Of a stretch of DNA of 64,000 bases, positions 33,759 to 42,657 are shown piece by piece (within the stretch, counting starts at the first letter, position 1; each line of letters opens with the position of its first letter). Under the pieces are notes generated by a model. It saw nothing but the letters and a program-made list of their open reading frames with translations, did no database searches and had not been told where the DNA came from. This stretch comes from an uncultured Clostridia bacterium (lineage in GTDB: Bacteria; Bacillota; Clostridia; Christensenellales; Pumilibacteraceae), in contig CAKQPR010000007.1 in the NCBI GenBank assembly GCA_934270565.1, forward strand, positions 1 through 64,000, in the 5' to 3' direction. Made by a program: the position numbers and the translations under genes.

Positions 33759-34997
33759 TTACCCCCTGCTTTCGAAACGAACGTTATCCACATAATGTAC
33801 CGCGTTCGTACCGTAATGCTCGTAGAACCGAGCGTTGAATTTTATGACGTTGGAATAATTAACGACGTCGCCCGACGCGTTGGTCGTATCCATCGGGAAA
33901 CGGAGTTCGTTCCACGTTTTCGGGTATAGTCTGAACAGTTTAGTCACCTCGATATCGCCCGAGCTTATCGCGAGCGTGAAGTCGATAACATAGTCGTAAT
34001 CGTTATAAACGTCCATAACGATGTCGGTTGCCGCCGCGTTTTTACCCGCGAAATCGATTTTTTCGAGGTATTCGACGCCGAAAAGTCCGACTTCCGCCAT
34101 CGATTGAAGCGCGGTATCCTGATAACGATACGGACGGCGTTCGATTTTCAGCGACGCGGAGCCCGATTTTACGAAATCGGGGTTTTCGTTGCGCGCCGTG
34201 ATCGGCTGATAAAAACTGTTGAGCGCGGGGAAGTTGACCGAATCGTAAGCGAGCGCGGTGGTCGTGAACCACTCGTCCTCGTAGTCGGCGATCACAGTAT
34301 CGGAAACAGCTTCGGGCACGTTCGCTTTTTTCATTTCGTCCGCGGCGTTTCTGACGCGGAAGTTGTCGAGGTAAAGCGTTGCGGGCGTCTGATCGGGCTG
34401 ACGATTTTCAAAGAAAATGTCGAGCTGCGATACCGCTCCGAAGCCCTGATACGCGCCGCGGGCACGGTCGATAACGAATTCCGCCGTCGTCCACCCGTCC
34501 TTTACGCACGGAATCTGCTCGGTGACGATCTGCATTTGCGCGCCGTAATCGCCTCTTCCCGTAGCCGTTTTGAACCGAAGCCCGATACTTACGGGGCGAT
34601 CGGAGACGTTATACACGTCGATCGCGAACGATTCGGCTTTGGAAAAATCGGTGTTGTGCATTATATCCTGCGTGAAAAGCCTGATAAACGGCTTGCGGTC
34701 GTTGTATTTTCCGGGGAAGTTTATGAGTTCGTAATTCCCTTCGACGGTGACGTACATCGACCCCTCGCCCTGCGAAACGTAAGTTTTGTCGGTGTTGAGC
34801 CGCGTTATTCCGAACGCTTCTGTCGCGCCGAAGTAGCCGAAATCGGCTTCCGAATCCCAGCCGGCGATGATCGATTCGACTGCGCCGCTTTCTTTTTCCG
34901 TAAGATCGGTTTTCGCTTTGTCCGAGCCGCAACCCGAAAGCAAAGCGGTTACTGCGGCAAGCACGGTCGCCACGGAAGCGATAATGCGTTTTTTCAT
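33759..34997 (-). CDS. Lipoprotein of two jelly-roll-like binding modules
   Basis: A 412-residue lipoprotein; signal peptide with lipobox LSGC, Cys23. The mature part holds two similar beta-rich modules of about 180 residues, each starting with a sentence like ESIIAGWDSEADFGYF or DTVIADYEDEWFTTT and ending with TLYLDNFRVRN or VHYVDNVRFES, the layout of carbohydrate-binding modules of the galactose-binding-like fold. The start was set at the ATG with GGAGG upstream; one base separates it from the GH123-like gene stop. No catalytic domain, so it is likely a glycan-binding surface protein. Confidence 0.75.
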   Translation of the reverse strand: MKKRIIASVATVLAAVTALLSGCGSDKAKTDLTEKESGAVESIIAGWDSEADFGYFGATEAFGITRLNTDKTYVSQGEGSMYVTVEGNYELINFPGKYNDRKPFIRLFTQDIMHNTDFSKAESFAIDVYNVSDRPVSIGLRFKTATGRGDYGAQMQIVTEQIPCVKDGWTTAEFVIDRARGAYQGFGAVSQLDIFFENRQPDQTPATLYLDNFRVRNAADEMKKANVPEAVSDTVIADYEDEWFTTTALAYDSVNFPALNSFYQPITARNENPDFVKSGSASLKIERRPYRYQDTALQSMAEVGLFGVEYLEKIDFAGKNAAATDIVMDVYNDYDYVIDFTLAISSGDIEVTKLFRLYPKTWNELRFPMDTTNASGDVVNYSNVIKFNARFYEHYGTNAVHYVDNVRFESRG

Positions 34998-34998
34998 A

Positions 34999-37506
34999 TC
35001 ACTTACCTCCTTCGACGTTGTAAGCAAGGTTGGAAACGACGAGGTTGTACGTCTTGTTCGCGTCGGACGGCATTATGATCTTGAAGTCCTGCGCGAAGGA
35101 AATCGCGCTGAGATCCTTGACGACTACGCGCGTCCACTCGCCGGCTTTCAGCGTCGCGGTGAGCAGAACCAGATCGTAAACCACGTTGTTGGAGTTCTTC
35201 GTTCTCTGCATGATCCTGATCGCAACGTCCTCCGCTCCGTCGTTGTAAATATCTACCGCTATCGCTTTGAGAGATCCGATTTCGTCCGCGAATACTTCGC
35301 TCGGCAGGAAATAAGCGTAAGGACCGTAAATTCCCGCTATCGACTTGCTCTTGAGCGTCACCGCGAGACCTTTTTGTCCGTCGCGCGTCACGATTTCACC
35401 CTTTTCGTTGCCGCTCTCGTTGCTCAGCCGCAATACGGCTTTGTCCGCGTCCTTGTCGAACGCGACTTTCGAGTAGTAACCCTCGCCGAGAAGTTTTTCG
35501 AATTTCTTTTCCTCGCCGCCCGCGGTGTACGTAAACGAAAGATATTTGTCTCCTTCGCCCTTCGCGATGCGGAACGAATAAACTTTACCCTTGCCGTTGG
35601 GCGTATTTGTTACGGTATACTCGTTTTCGCTGCGCGTGATCGAAGCGGATTTGTCCATAACGACCGAAACGTCGTAACCGTTAAGATCTTCGGTCTGCTT
35701 GCTGATAAGCAGTTTCTCCGGCGATCTCATAAGCATCATGGAATCCATCACGAACGAACGTTTATCGTCGAAATTCGCCGAATCTATATTCGCGAGAACG
35801 CCCGAATACAACGAATCGTAAACCGATTGCATCGCCGCGCGGAGTTCGTAATTATCGCCGTAATATTCGCTTGCTTCGGCGTAAAGCTCGTTGAAAAGGC
35901 GCAGATATTTGGTCTCTTCCATACCGTCGCGGATCGCTTCGAGACGAACGGTGCCCACGGGACCGTAAATACCGTACTTCTGCCCGGGGTATACGAGCCA
36001 GCCGTCGCCGTTTACGCTGCCCACGCTGCGGTTGGCTAGTTCCCACGGATCGCCGGGAAGAAAATAACCCGAAGTCGCGTCCGAATATAGATTCACCTGC
36101 CAGTAAAGGTTGCCTTTTATGTTGTAGTCGTATGCCTGCCAGCCGAGAACGCGCTCGTCGATGAGCGGATCGTCGATCTGATACGACGGGCTTGCGGGAT
36201 AGTTCGTTCCGACGCCGCCGTACCACCAGAGTTCGTCGAATTCGCCGCTCATGTAACCCGCGAATCTGTCGCGGTTTTCCTTGAGCTGATACCCCGGGAA
36301 AGCCGTACAGAACACGTTATAAAGGTTCGACACGCCGTCCAGCCAGCTCGAAACCGCCACGAGACGGATATTTAGCGCCGAGTCGCGAAGTCCCTCGACC
36401 GAATCGATATAACCCGCCCCCATCGCCGAATCGAAATATTCGACGGCGCTCTTCATTACTCGCTTCATATACGGAGCAAAAACGCGCGCCGTTTCTATAC
36501 GGGACTGTCCGAAAGCGTGAGTAGCGGTGTATTCGTCTATATAAAGATTGTAAATGTAGCTTTTCTTAAGATAATCTTTGCCGTCCTTTACCGACATTTC
36601 AATAAGAGCTCGGATTACGTCCTCGACCTGCTCGAAGTCCGGACCCATCTTCAGCTGATTCGACGGCATAAGCGTCATATTGCTCAGATACGGAATGGCG
36701 TACGATCCCATACGATCGTAATACGTTTTTACGTTTTCGCAATAATTCGCTATGTCACGACCTTTTACCGGCAAGCCGTAAAGCGAAATTCCGTAATCGA
36801 GGAAGAATTCGTAATACGCCTTCCACATGTCGTAACTCGAATCCCGCTCGCCGTATGTGAGATACTCTGTATAAATCAGATAAGACGTACTGTCCCACTC
36901 GTACTCGGGAATAGTGAGGTCGTAAACTTCTACGGAAACGGGAATCGTTTCGGTCGATCCGTCCGCCGTGAGCGTAAAATTGCCCGTATACACGCCGGCT
37001 TCCGTATGTTCGTCCGTGGAAAACCTTATCCAGATTCCTTGGTTTTCGCCCGCCGAAACTTTGTTTTCTCCGTATCTTGCGGCGGTTTCCATCGGAAGAA
37101 GCGCGTCGGGATACCAGCCCGCGTCGTAGTAACGGTTGGACTGCCGCAACGTCTGTATGTAACACTGATTGAAAAACTCGACGTTCTCGGGTTTGAAAAC
37201 GGTCCCGTTTTCGTTTCTGAGCTCGCCCGCGGTAATCGAATAGCTTTTTATGTCCGACCTTGCCGAAACGATGAGTTGCGCGCTTTCGCATTCGTTCCTG
37301 AGCATTCTGACCGAGATCGACTTGTTTCCCGATTCGGCTTTAGTATACTGCTTGTCGCGGCGGATTTTTTCGGTGGAAAACTCGCTCCATACCGAATAGC
37401 CGCTTTCCGCCGAAACGGTAGTCGTCTTTACCGGCGACAACGACGCCGTTGCGGTAAACGCAATCATCATCGCCGCAGCCGCAACGGCTAATGGTTTTAT
37501 TTTCAT
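34999..37506 (-). CDS. Secreted GH123/DUF4091-family protein
   Basis: An 835-residue protein with a cleavable signal peptide (cut near TVSA-ES, residue 34) and no lipobox. After an N-terminal beta domain, residues about 200-600 match the DUF4091/GH123 catalytic domain: the adjacent Asp324-Glu325 pair in LYIDEYTAT, which in GH123 N-acetyl-beta-galactosaminidases does substrate-assisted catalysis, and the closing WLVYPGQKYG and VRLEAIRDGMEETKYL motif. A jelly-roll-like module ends the protein. It is the only clearly exported catalytic candidate of this operon, so it may make the first cut outside the cell. Family function beyond GH123 members is unproven. Confidence 0.75.
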   Translation of the reverse strand: MKIKPLAVAAAAMMIAFTATASLSPVKTTTVSAESGYSVWSEFSTEKIRRDKQYTKAESGNKSISVRMLRNECESAQLIVSARSDIKSYSITAGELRNENGTVFKPENVEFFNQCYIQTLRQSNRYYDAGWYPDALLPMETAARYGENKVSAGENQGIWIRFSTDEHTEAGVYTGNFTLTADGSTETIPVSVEVYDLTIPEYEWDSTSYLIYTEYLTYGERDSSYDMWKAYYEFFLDYGISLYGLPVKGRDIANYCENVKTYYDRMGSYAIPYLSNMTLMPSNQLKMGPDFEQVEDVIRALIEMSVKDGKDYLKKSYIYNLYIDEYTATHAFGQSRIETARVFAPYMKRVMKSAVEYFDSAMGAGYIDSVEGLRDSALNIRLVAVSSWLDGVSNLYNVFCTAFPGYQLKENRDRFAGYMSGEFDELWWYGGVGTNYPASPSYQIDDPLIDERVLGWQAYDYNIKGNLYWQVNLYSDATSGYFLPGDPWELANRSVGSVNGDGWLVYPGQKYGIYGPVGTVRLEAIRDGMEETKYLRLFNELYAEASEYYGDNYELRAAMQSVYDSLYSGVLANIDSANFDDKRSFVMDSMMLMRSPEKLLISKQTEDLNGYDVSVVMDKSASITRSENEYTVTNTPNGKGKVYSFRIAKGEGDKYLSFTYTAGGEEKKFEKLLGEGYYSKVAFDKDADKAVLRLSNESGNEKGEIVTRDGQKGLAVTLKSKSIAGIYGPYAYFLPSEVFADEIGSLKAIAVDIYNDGAEDVAIRIMQRTKNSNNVVYDLVLLTATLKAGEWTRVVVKDLSAISFAQDFKIIMPSDANKTYNLVVSNLAYNVEGGK

Positions 37507-37548
37507 TCGATTCCTCCTTGTCTGTTGATATTTTTCTTTTCCGACCGA

Positions 37549-39132
37549 TCAGTCCACAAGACCGACGGTGCGGAGAAGGTTCGTCCACGTCGTACCGTTG
37601 TTGGCAGTGTAGTAATCTATGTCGTAGCGGTAGTACGCTTCGGCGGTCGTGCGGTCGTTGGCGTAAACGGACGCAAACGCCTTTTCGAACGTTCTGCCGA
37701 TCGCGTATGCGGAAAGTCCTCCGTCATAAACTATGGGTTCTTTGAACGATTTGAAGAACGTGGTGCCGCCCGACAATAAACGCATACGGCTCTTACCGAA
37801 TTCGGTAAGCTTTCCGTTTATGTCCGCGTCGGAAGAAAAATCGGTGTTTACGGGAAGCTGTGTTCCCGCGTCCGCCATGAGCACTATCTTCGCGCCCTCG
37901 TCCGAGTACATGAATTTAAGAAAATCTATCGCAAGGTCGGATTTCGTCGAGGTAACGGGTACGACCGCAGTCATTTCCGCTCCCGTCATATAAGTGAGAG
38001 AACGGGCTTCTTCCACGATCGCTATGTCCGCGTCTGTAACTCCGCTCGGCTTTGCGGAAACTTTTCCGCCGTCTACATAGTCGATGATTTCAATAAGTTT
38101 AGCGTCCGATTTGTCCGAATCCGAAGCGAAACGATCGGTTATCGAGCTGATTACGGGAACTTTCATATTCGCGATGTTTGCCATGGTCGCGTTCTTGAAC
38201 GAATCGCGCATTTCGTTTTCCAGCCAGCCGCCGTTAGCCATAAACGCCGCTTCGCCCTGAAGATATTTAAGCTGAGCGGGCATATATTCGAGCCCCGTCG
38301 CCGTCTTCGAGAAGTATCCGTCGTCGGCGTTTTCGCTCGAGAAGCTGCCGTAACCGAGGAAGTCTTCGGCGCATTTTACCGCTTCGTATCTTCCCTGCGT
38401 GCCGAAAATATCGACGAGGTACTCGCCGTCCACGGTCTGACCTTTGAAGAAGTTGTTGAACGTTTTAAGCCCGTCGTACTGTGCCCACCATGTGTAGACG
38501 ATAGGCTGCCAGTAGTCGGTATAGCCCGAGAATATATGAGCTTTTACTTTCTTGCCCTTGAACCGATCGAAAGCCGCTTTCATTTCGTCCGTCGTGCGCG
38601 GAACGGCAATTCCTTCCGCGGCGAGAATATCGACGTTGTACGTCAATCCCCAAAGACTGGACGAAACGGGAATAAAATAGTTTTCTCCGTCGTCGGACGT
38701 ACACCAGTCGAGAACGTTTTCGGACATTTTGGAACGGATCGGACCGCTCTCGCCCTCGGGCGTATAGTCGAAAACCTCCTTGATGCTGTGGAACGTCTTA
38801 TCGTAACCGCTGTACTGCGGGTACTTGGCGTACTTGCTCGTCATAAAACTGTCGGAAATCACGATATCGTAAACGCTCGGGTTCGTAAGCGGAATTATCG
38901 CGCGTTCGCGAAGCGTGGTTTCTTCGTACTTGACGGTAATGTTTTCGTGTTTTGCTTCGTAAGCTCTGCCGACCGCTTTGAGCCACTCGATTCCGTAACC
39001 GCCCGACCAGACGCTGATGTGAAGAACGTTGGGATCGTTTCTGTAATCCGCCGCGCCGCCGCACGCCGAAAAACCGAACGCTACCGTAAAGCACAAACAA
39101 AAAATTCCGATACGTTTCAATAAATTTTTCAT
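37549..39132 (-). CDS. Sugar ABC transporter substrate-binding lipoprotein
   Basis: A 527-residue extracellular solute-binding protein of family 1: signal peptide with lipobox FSAC (Cys24), then VLHISVWSGGYGIEWLKAVG, YDIVISDSFM, and the conserved GEAAFMANGGWLENEM of ligand-binding lobes. Larger than usual (about 420), as in oligosaccharide binders. It is encoded directly after the two permeases and delivers oligosaccharides to them. AAAAGGAG precedes the ATG. Confidence 0.9.
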   Translation of the reverse strand: MKNLLKRIGIFCLCFTVAFGFSACGGAADYRNDPNVLHISVWSGGYGIEWLKAVGRAYEAKHENITVKYEETTLRERAIIPLTNPSVYDIVISDSFMTSKYAKYPQYSGYDKTFHSIKEVFDYTPEGESGPIRSKMSENVLDWCTSDDGENYFIPVSSSLWGLTYNVDILAAEGIAVPRTTDEMKAAFDRFKGKKVKAHIFSGYTDYWQPIVYTWWAQYDGLKTFNNFFKGQTVDGEYLVDIFGTQGRYEAVKCAEDFLGYGSFSSENADDGYFSKTATGLEYMPAQLKYLQGEAAFMANGGWLENEMRDSFKNATMANIANMKVPVISSITDRFASDSDKSDAKLIEIIDYVDGGKVSAKPSGVTDADIAIVEEARSLTYMTGAEMTAVVPVTSTKSDLAIDFLKFMYSDEGAKIVLMADAGTQLPVNTDFSSDADINGKLTEFGKSRMRLLSGGTTFFKSFKEPIVYDGGLSAYAIGRTFEKAFASVYANDRTTAEAYYRYDIDYYTANNGTTWTNLLRTVGLVD

Positions 39133-39177
39133 ATTTTTCTCCTTTTTATCGTTACCGTTGAGTCCGTCCGACCGATT

Positions 39178-40062
39178 TTAACCTTTTATACCGCCGAACG
39201 CCATACTGTTGACGAGCGTTTTGTGCATAAGCGAGTACAGAATGAGTATGGGTATTACCGAAATGTAAATCCCCGCAAAGTAAAGCGGATAATTACCCGT
39301 CCGCTCGACGATCGTCTGATATGTGTAAAGTCCGGACGCGAGCGTCGGCATTTTGTCGAGGTACATAATGGGCGTGAGATAGTCGTTCCAGTTGCCGATG
39401 AAGTTGATGAGCATATAGGACGCGATTATCGGTCTTGCAAGCGGTATCATTATTCTGAAATAAATCGTAAATTCGTTCGCGCCGTCGATGCGCGCCGCTT
39501 CCATATAGACGGACGAAAGATTTTTGTAGTAACCGTGAATTATAAGGAAAGACGCCGTTCCGAACACGCCCGTGTGAGTAAGCAGTATCAACGGCGAGTT
39601 TTTAAGTCCGAGCAAACCGTACAGTCTGTACTGCGCGGGCATCGTTCCGTAAAGCGGAATCATCATCATGAATACCGACAGCGAATACAGGAATTTCTGC
39701 CCCGGGAAAACGTATTTCGAAAGCGTGTACGCGCAAAGGCTTACGAGAAACATATTTACCGCGACGCTTCCGACCGAAAACCAAAGGCTGTTAAACACCA
39801 TGCTCGCAAATCCGACGCCGTTTACCGACAAAAGCCTGAACGCGTCCGGATAATTCTGAAAGATCGGCTTTACGGGAAGCGCGAACGGATTCGTGAAATA
39901 CTCGATCGCGCCGCTTTTAAGCGAATTCGCGAGCGCCCACACGAACGGATAAACGAGCGTCGCCGCATACAGCGCGAACAGTATAAAAACTATCGTAAAC
40001 ACCACTCTTGCGGACGTGGACATTTTGACTTTCTGATTTTTGAATTTTATCTGCTCGATCAT
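39178..40062 (-). CDS. Sugar ABC transporter permease (MalG/CUT1 type)
   Basis: A 294-residue inner-membrane protein with six hydrophobic segments and the EAA loop EAARIDGAN followed by RIMIPLARP, which contacts the ATPase. It ends in MAFGGIKG, the typical MalG-type C-terminus. It pairs with the permease encoded 12 bases upstream. No ATPase gene is near, so a shared MsmX/MsmK-type ATPase encoded elsewhere must power it; that is common in Gram-positive CUT1 importers. Confidence 0.92.
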   Translation of the reverse strand: MIEQIKFKNQKVKMSTSARVVFTIVFILFALYAATLVYPFVWALANSLKSGAIEYFTNPFALPVKPIFQNYPDAFRLLSVNGVGFASMVFNSLWFSVGSVAVNMFLVSLCAYTLSKYVFPGQKFLYSLSVFMMMIPLYGTMPAQYRLYGLLGLKNSPLILLTHTGVFGTASFLIIHGYYKNLSSVYMEAARIDGANEFTIYFRIMIPLARPIIASYMLINFIGNWNDYLTPIMYLDKMPTLASGLYTYQTIVERTGNYPLYFAGIYISVIPILILYSLMHKTLVNSMAFGGIKG

Positions 40063-40074
40063 ATCTTTACCCTC

Positions 40075-40977
40075 TCAATACTCTATCGGTTCGACCTTAT
40101 CGGCAAGTTTTCTCACAAGCAATACCAGCGGGAACGAAATTACCGTCAACAGCCAGCCGAGCGCCGCCGCAAGACCGGTTTGCGCTCCCGTCATGGTTTT
40201 CTGGTATATCCAGAAGCTGATCGTCATCGTGTCGTAATCGCCTTGTGTGAACAGAAGGATCGGTCCGCTCGCAGAGAAGATTCCGGTAAACGACAACATG
40301 AGCATCGTCGAGAAGAACGGCCACGTCAGCGGAAACACGATATGCCATACTTCCTGCCACAACCCGAGACCGTCGAGTTTACCCGCCTCAACGAGTTCCT
40401 GCGGTATGCGGTTGAACGACGCGGTATATAAGATAAGGTTAATTCCGAATCCCGACCACAGTCCGTATACCAGAAGCGTGGGCATCGCATATCTGCTGTC
40501 CTGCAAAAACAGCGGTTCGACGCCGAAAAGCTTTCCCCACACGACCGGAAGCGGTCCGCCCGGAGCAAGCATAAACTTTACGAATGCCGTCATTACGACT
40601 GCCGAAATTATGCACGGAAGAAAGAATATGTAGCGGAATACGTTATGTCCGAAAATCTTTTTGTACATAAAAAACGACATCGCGTAACATACGGGTATCT
40701 GTACCAGAAGATTGAAAAAGAAGAAAATAAACGTATTTTTGAATCCGCCGCGAAGCGTAGACATGGGATTGCGAAGCTCGTCGATTACGAATTTGAAATT
40801 ATCGAAGCCGAGCTTTACGCCGTCGCTTCCCGTCACCTGAAACGCGGTGAACAAACCCGTAAAGTTCATCGCAAGCCAGAATACCAGAAACGACAATATC
40901 GGTCCCGTTATCCCCGCTATTATAAACAATTTTTTCTGCAACGATAATTTAGGTCTTTTATACCCTGCCGTTACCAT
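40075..40977 (-). CDS. Sugar ABC transporter permease (MalF/UgpA type)
   Basis: A 300-residue permease with six membrane segments and the EAA loop EAGKLDGLGLWQ. The start at 40977 was chosen because GAGGAG lies 9 bases upstream; an earlier in-frame start would extend over that site. First gene of the 17-gene operon, downstream of the two operator-like sites and the LacI gene. Confidence 0.9.
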   Translation of the reverse strand: MVTAGYKRPKLSLQKKLFIIAGITGPILSFLVFWLAMNFTGLFTAFQVTGSDGVKLGFDNFKFVIDELRNPMSTLRGGFKNTFIFFFFNLLVQIPVCYAMSFFMYKKIFGHNVFRYIFFLPCIISAVVMTAFVKFMLAPGGPLPVVWGKLFGVEPLFLQDSRYAMPTLLVYGLWSGFGINLILYTASFNRIPQELVEAGKLDGLGLWQEVWHIVFPLTWPFFSTMLMLSFTGIFSASGPILLFTQGDYDTMTISFWIYQKTMTGAQTGLAAALGWLLTVISFPLVLLVRKLADKVEPIEY

Positions 40978-41056
40978 ATCTTCGCTCTCCTCGATTCCGT
41001 TCGGTTGCGAGCGTATTCCGCTACGCAACGCGATTTGTTTACTCGATTATTCTGCG

Positions 41057-41074
41057 TATGTTCACGAGAACATA
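41057..41074 (-). promoter_or_regulatory. LacI-type operator, proximal copy
   Basis: TATGTTCACGAGAACATA, a near-perfect dyad (7 of 9 pairs). It overlaps the spacer of a possible promoter whose minus-strand TTGACA is at 41077-41082. It lies 80 bases before the first permease gene. Confidence 0.75.
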
Positions 41075-41126
41075 TTTGTCAAAAAAATAATCGTCCGCGA
41101 GCGGCATCATTTTCGACGATGATATA

Positions 41127-41144
41127 TATGTTCACGAGAACTCA
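41127..41144 (-). promoter_or_regulatory. LacI-type operator, distal copy
   Basis: TATGTTCACGAGAAC at 41127-41141 repeats 15 bases of the proximal site in the same orientation, exactly 70 bases away. It begins just downstream of the promoter at 41152-41180, so binding would block it. Two sites this close permit cooperative binding or looping by a LacI tetramer or dimer pair. Confidence 0.75.
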
Positions 41145-41151
41145 CAGTATT

Positions 41152-41180
41152 ATAATAACACACCGCACGCGGTTTGTCAA
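41152..41180 (-). promoter_or_regulatory. Promoter of the glycan operon
   Basis: Minus-strand TTGACA (41175-41180) and TATTAT (41152-41157) with a 17-base spacer; a TATAAT lies three bases further on. The distal operator follows directly. Expected to start the transcript running to about 15.46 kb. Confidence 0.65.
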
Positions 41181-41208
41181 TAGTTTTTAAAAAATTCTTT
41201 GTGAAATT

Positions 41209-42189
41209 TTAGTCGGCGACGTTTTGGGTGCTTTCGCGCGGAAAATACTCCGCTTCGAGCGTTATCGCCGCGGAATCTATCTTCCCCGTAAGATAATCGG
41301 TGTAATATTTCGCTTGTTCGATATAGTCCGTGCCTATCGACGTGAGCGACGGCGAAAAGTATTTGTCTATGGCGATATTGTCGAAGCCGATTACCGACAA
41401 ATCGTCGGGTATCTTCCTCCCGCTCTCTCTCGCGGCTTTCATCGCTCCGAGCGCCATCATATCGTTGAGACAAAATACCGAGTCGCAGCAATTACCGTCC
41501 GCAAAAAACTTTTTCATCGATTCGTAACCGACGACAAAGCTTTCGACAAGCGGATATTCGCCGAGCAGAATACTTTTGTCCGTGACTTCCATGCCGTATT
41601 TTTTCGCCTCGGAAGCAAACTTAGTCATTCGCATATCGTCCTTGAATCTGACGCCCGCGACGAATATCGGTCTTCTGCAACCGCTTTCGTAAAGACGCGC
41701 GACGGCTTTTTCGATCGCTTTAGAGTAGTCGATGGAAAACGAAAAATCGTTGCGTTGCCCCGTATAAATTCCGCGTATTTCGTAGGTTTCGAGCTGTTTG
41801 CATAACGAATCCGAAAAACGATCGAACAGCATATTCAGCACTCCGCCGACGCGGTTCGATATCGCCTCTTTGACCGCGGCATCCGGATCGCCGTTTCTCA
41901 CCTCGAACAAAAATACCGAATAACCGTGCTTCCGCGCCCGTTCAATCATCGCTTCGGCAAGCTGAGTGTAGTACGGATTCGATAATTCCTGCAAAAGTAC
42001 GGCTATGCTCTTGCTGTTCTTCTGTTTCAGCGAAGACGCAATCCTGTTCGGTATGTATTCCAGCTCGATTATCGCTTCTTCGACGCGCTTGCGGGTCTCT
42101 TCCGAAACGTACCCGCTTTGCGTTACCACCCTTGTTACCGTCATTGTAGATACTTTCGCTTTTTTTGCGACGTCCGCTCGCGTTACCAT
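41209..42189 (-). CDS. LacI-family transcriptional regulator
   Basis: A 326-residue repressor: the N-terminal HTH reads TRADVAKKAKVSTMTVTRVV, a hinge helix is at YIPNRIASSLKQ, and a periplasmic-binding-like sugar domain follows (SKSIAVLLQELSNPYY to SLTSIGTDY). AAGGAG precedes the ATG, and a candidate promoter (TTGATA 42280-42285, TAAACT 42257-42262 on the minus strand) lies before it. It is encoded immediately upstream of the sugar importer operon in the same direction, with two operator-like dyads between; it most likely represses that operon until the sugar is present. Confidence 0.92.
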   Translation of the reverse strand: MVTRADVAKKAKVSTMTVTRVVTQSGYVSEETRKRVEEAIIELEYIPNRIASSLKQKNSKSIAVLLQELSNPYYTQLAEAMIERARKHGYSVFLFEVRNGDPDAAVKEAISNRVGGVLNMLFDRFSDSLCKQLETYEIRGIYTGQRNDFSFSIDYSKAIEKAVARLYESGCRRPIFVAGVRFKDDMRMTKFASEAKKYGMEVTDKSILLGEYPLVESFVVGYESMKKFFADGNCCDSVFCLNDMMALGAMKAARESGRKIPDDLSVIGFDNIAIDKYFSPSLTSIGTDYIEQAKYYTDYLTGKIDSAAITLEAEYFPRESTQNVAD

Positions 42190-42256
42190 TGCCTGCTCCT
42201 TTATTCGAACAAAATAAACCGTCCGGAATCCGACGATTTTTCAAGTTTATGAGTTT

Positions 42257-42285
42257 AGTTTAGCATAATTTGTCCGATTTATCAA
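42257..42285 (-). promoter_or_regulatory. Candidate promoter of the LacI gene
   Basis: On the minus strand TTGATA (42280-42285) and TAAACT (42257-42262), 17 bases apart, about 70 bases before the start codon. Confidence 0.45.
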
Positions 42286-42579
42286 GCAAATAACCCTTTA
42301 TACTTCGTTTTTATAACGACGACGATAAAAAAACACCCAACCGATCCCTTTCGGGTTCGACCGGGTTGCTCTTGGTGGAGATAATAGGGGGTTGCAGTCG
42401 CTCCGCTTCCCTTGGTGGCTTCGCCACCGGCGGGGAGCCCCCGCGGGCAAGTATCCGGTATCGTTGTGTTTACGCGCGGATTCAATCACCACCATATCTT
42501 CTTTTTATCCGCACTTTGACGCATTTTTACCCTCTCTTCGACGGACGAGCTTCTCGCCAAAACCTCCACGCAAAAAATA
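42286..42579. other. Intergenic repeat and hairpin DNA, no gene
   Basis: Minus-strand hairpin around CCCGAAAGGG at about 42345-42360 with TTTTTTTATC after it (42325-42335) looks like a terminator. Next to it, TGGTGGAGATAATAGGG near 42373 resembles a tRNA 3' end read backwards but no tRNA folds. GGTGGCTTCGCCACC near 42413 is a small perfect hairpin. 42534-42579 repeats 15417-15460. Open frames here have no ribosome binding sites. Confidence 0.5.
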
Positions 42580-42607
42580 AAGCACCCGTTAGGGTGCTTA
42601 TTTTTCT
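42571..42607. terminator. Bidirectional terminator after Spo0A-C paralogue 2
   Basis: AAGCACCC (42580-42587) and GGGTGCTT (42592-42599) around a GTTA loop, with TATTTTTTG on the minus side and ATTTTTC on the plus side; 58 bases after the minus-strand gene stop. Related in sequence to the hairpin at 15466-15479. Confidence 0.8.
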
Positions 42608-42657
42608 GGTGGACTGACAGCAAACAAAGTCGAACCTTTGATGCCGTTATTTTCAAC

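Noticed and set aside
42605..42650. Possible tRNA remnant (GGTGGACTGACAGC and a T-arm-like AAAGTCGAACCTTTG)
   Set aside because: The T-arm-like hairpin has a six-base loop without a proper closing pair and no D or anticodon arm can be built.
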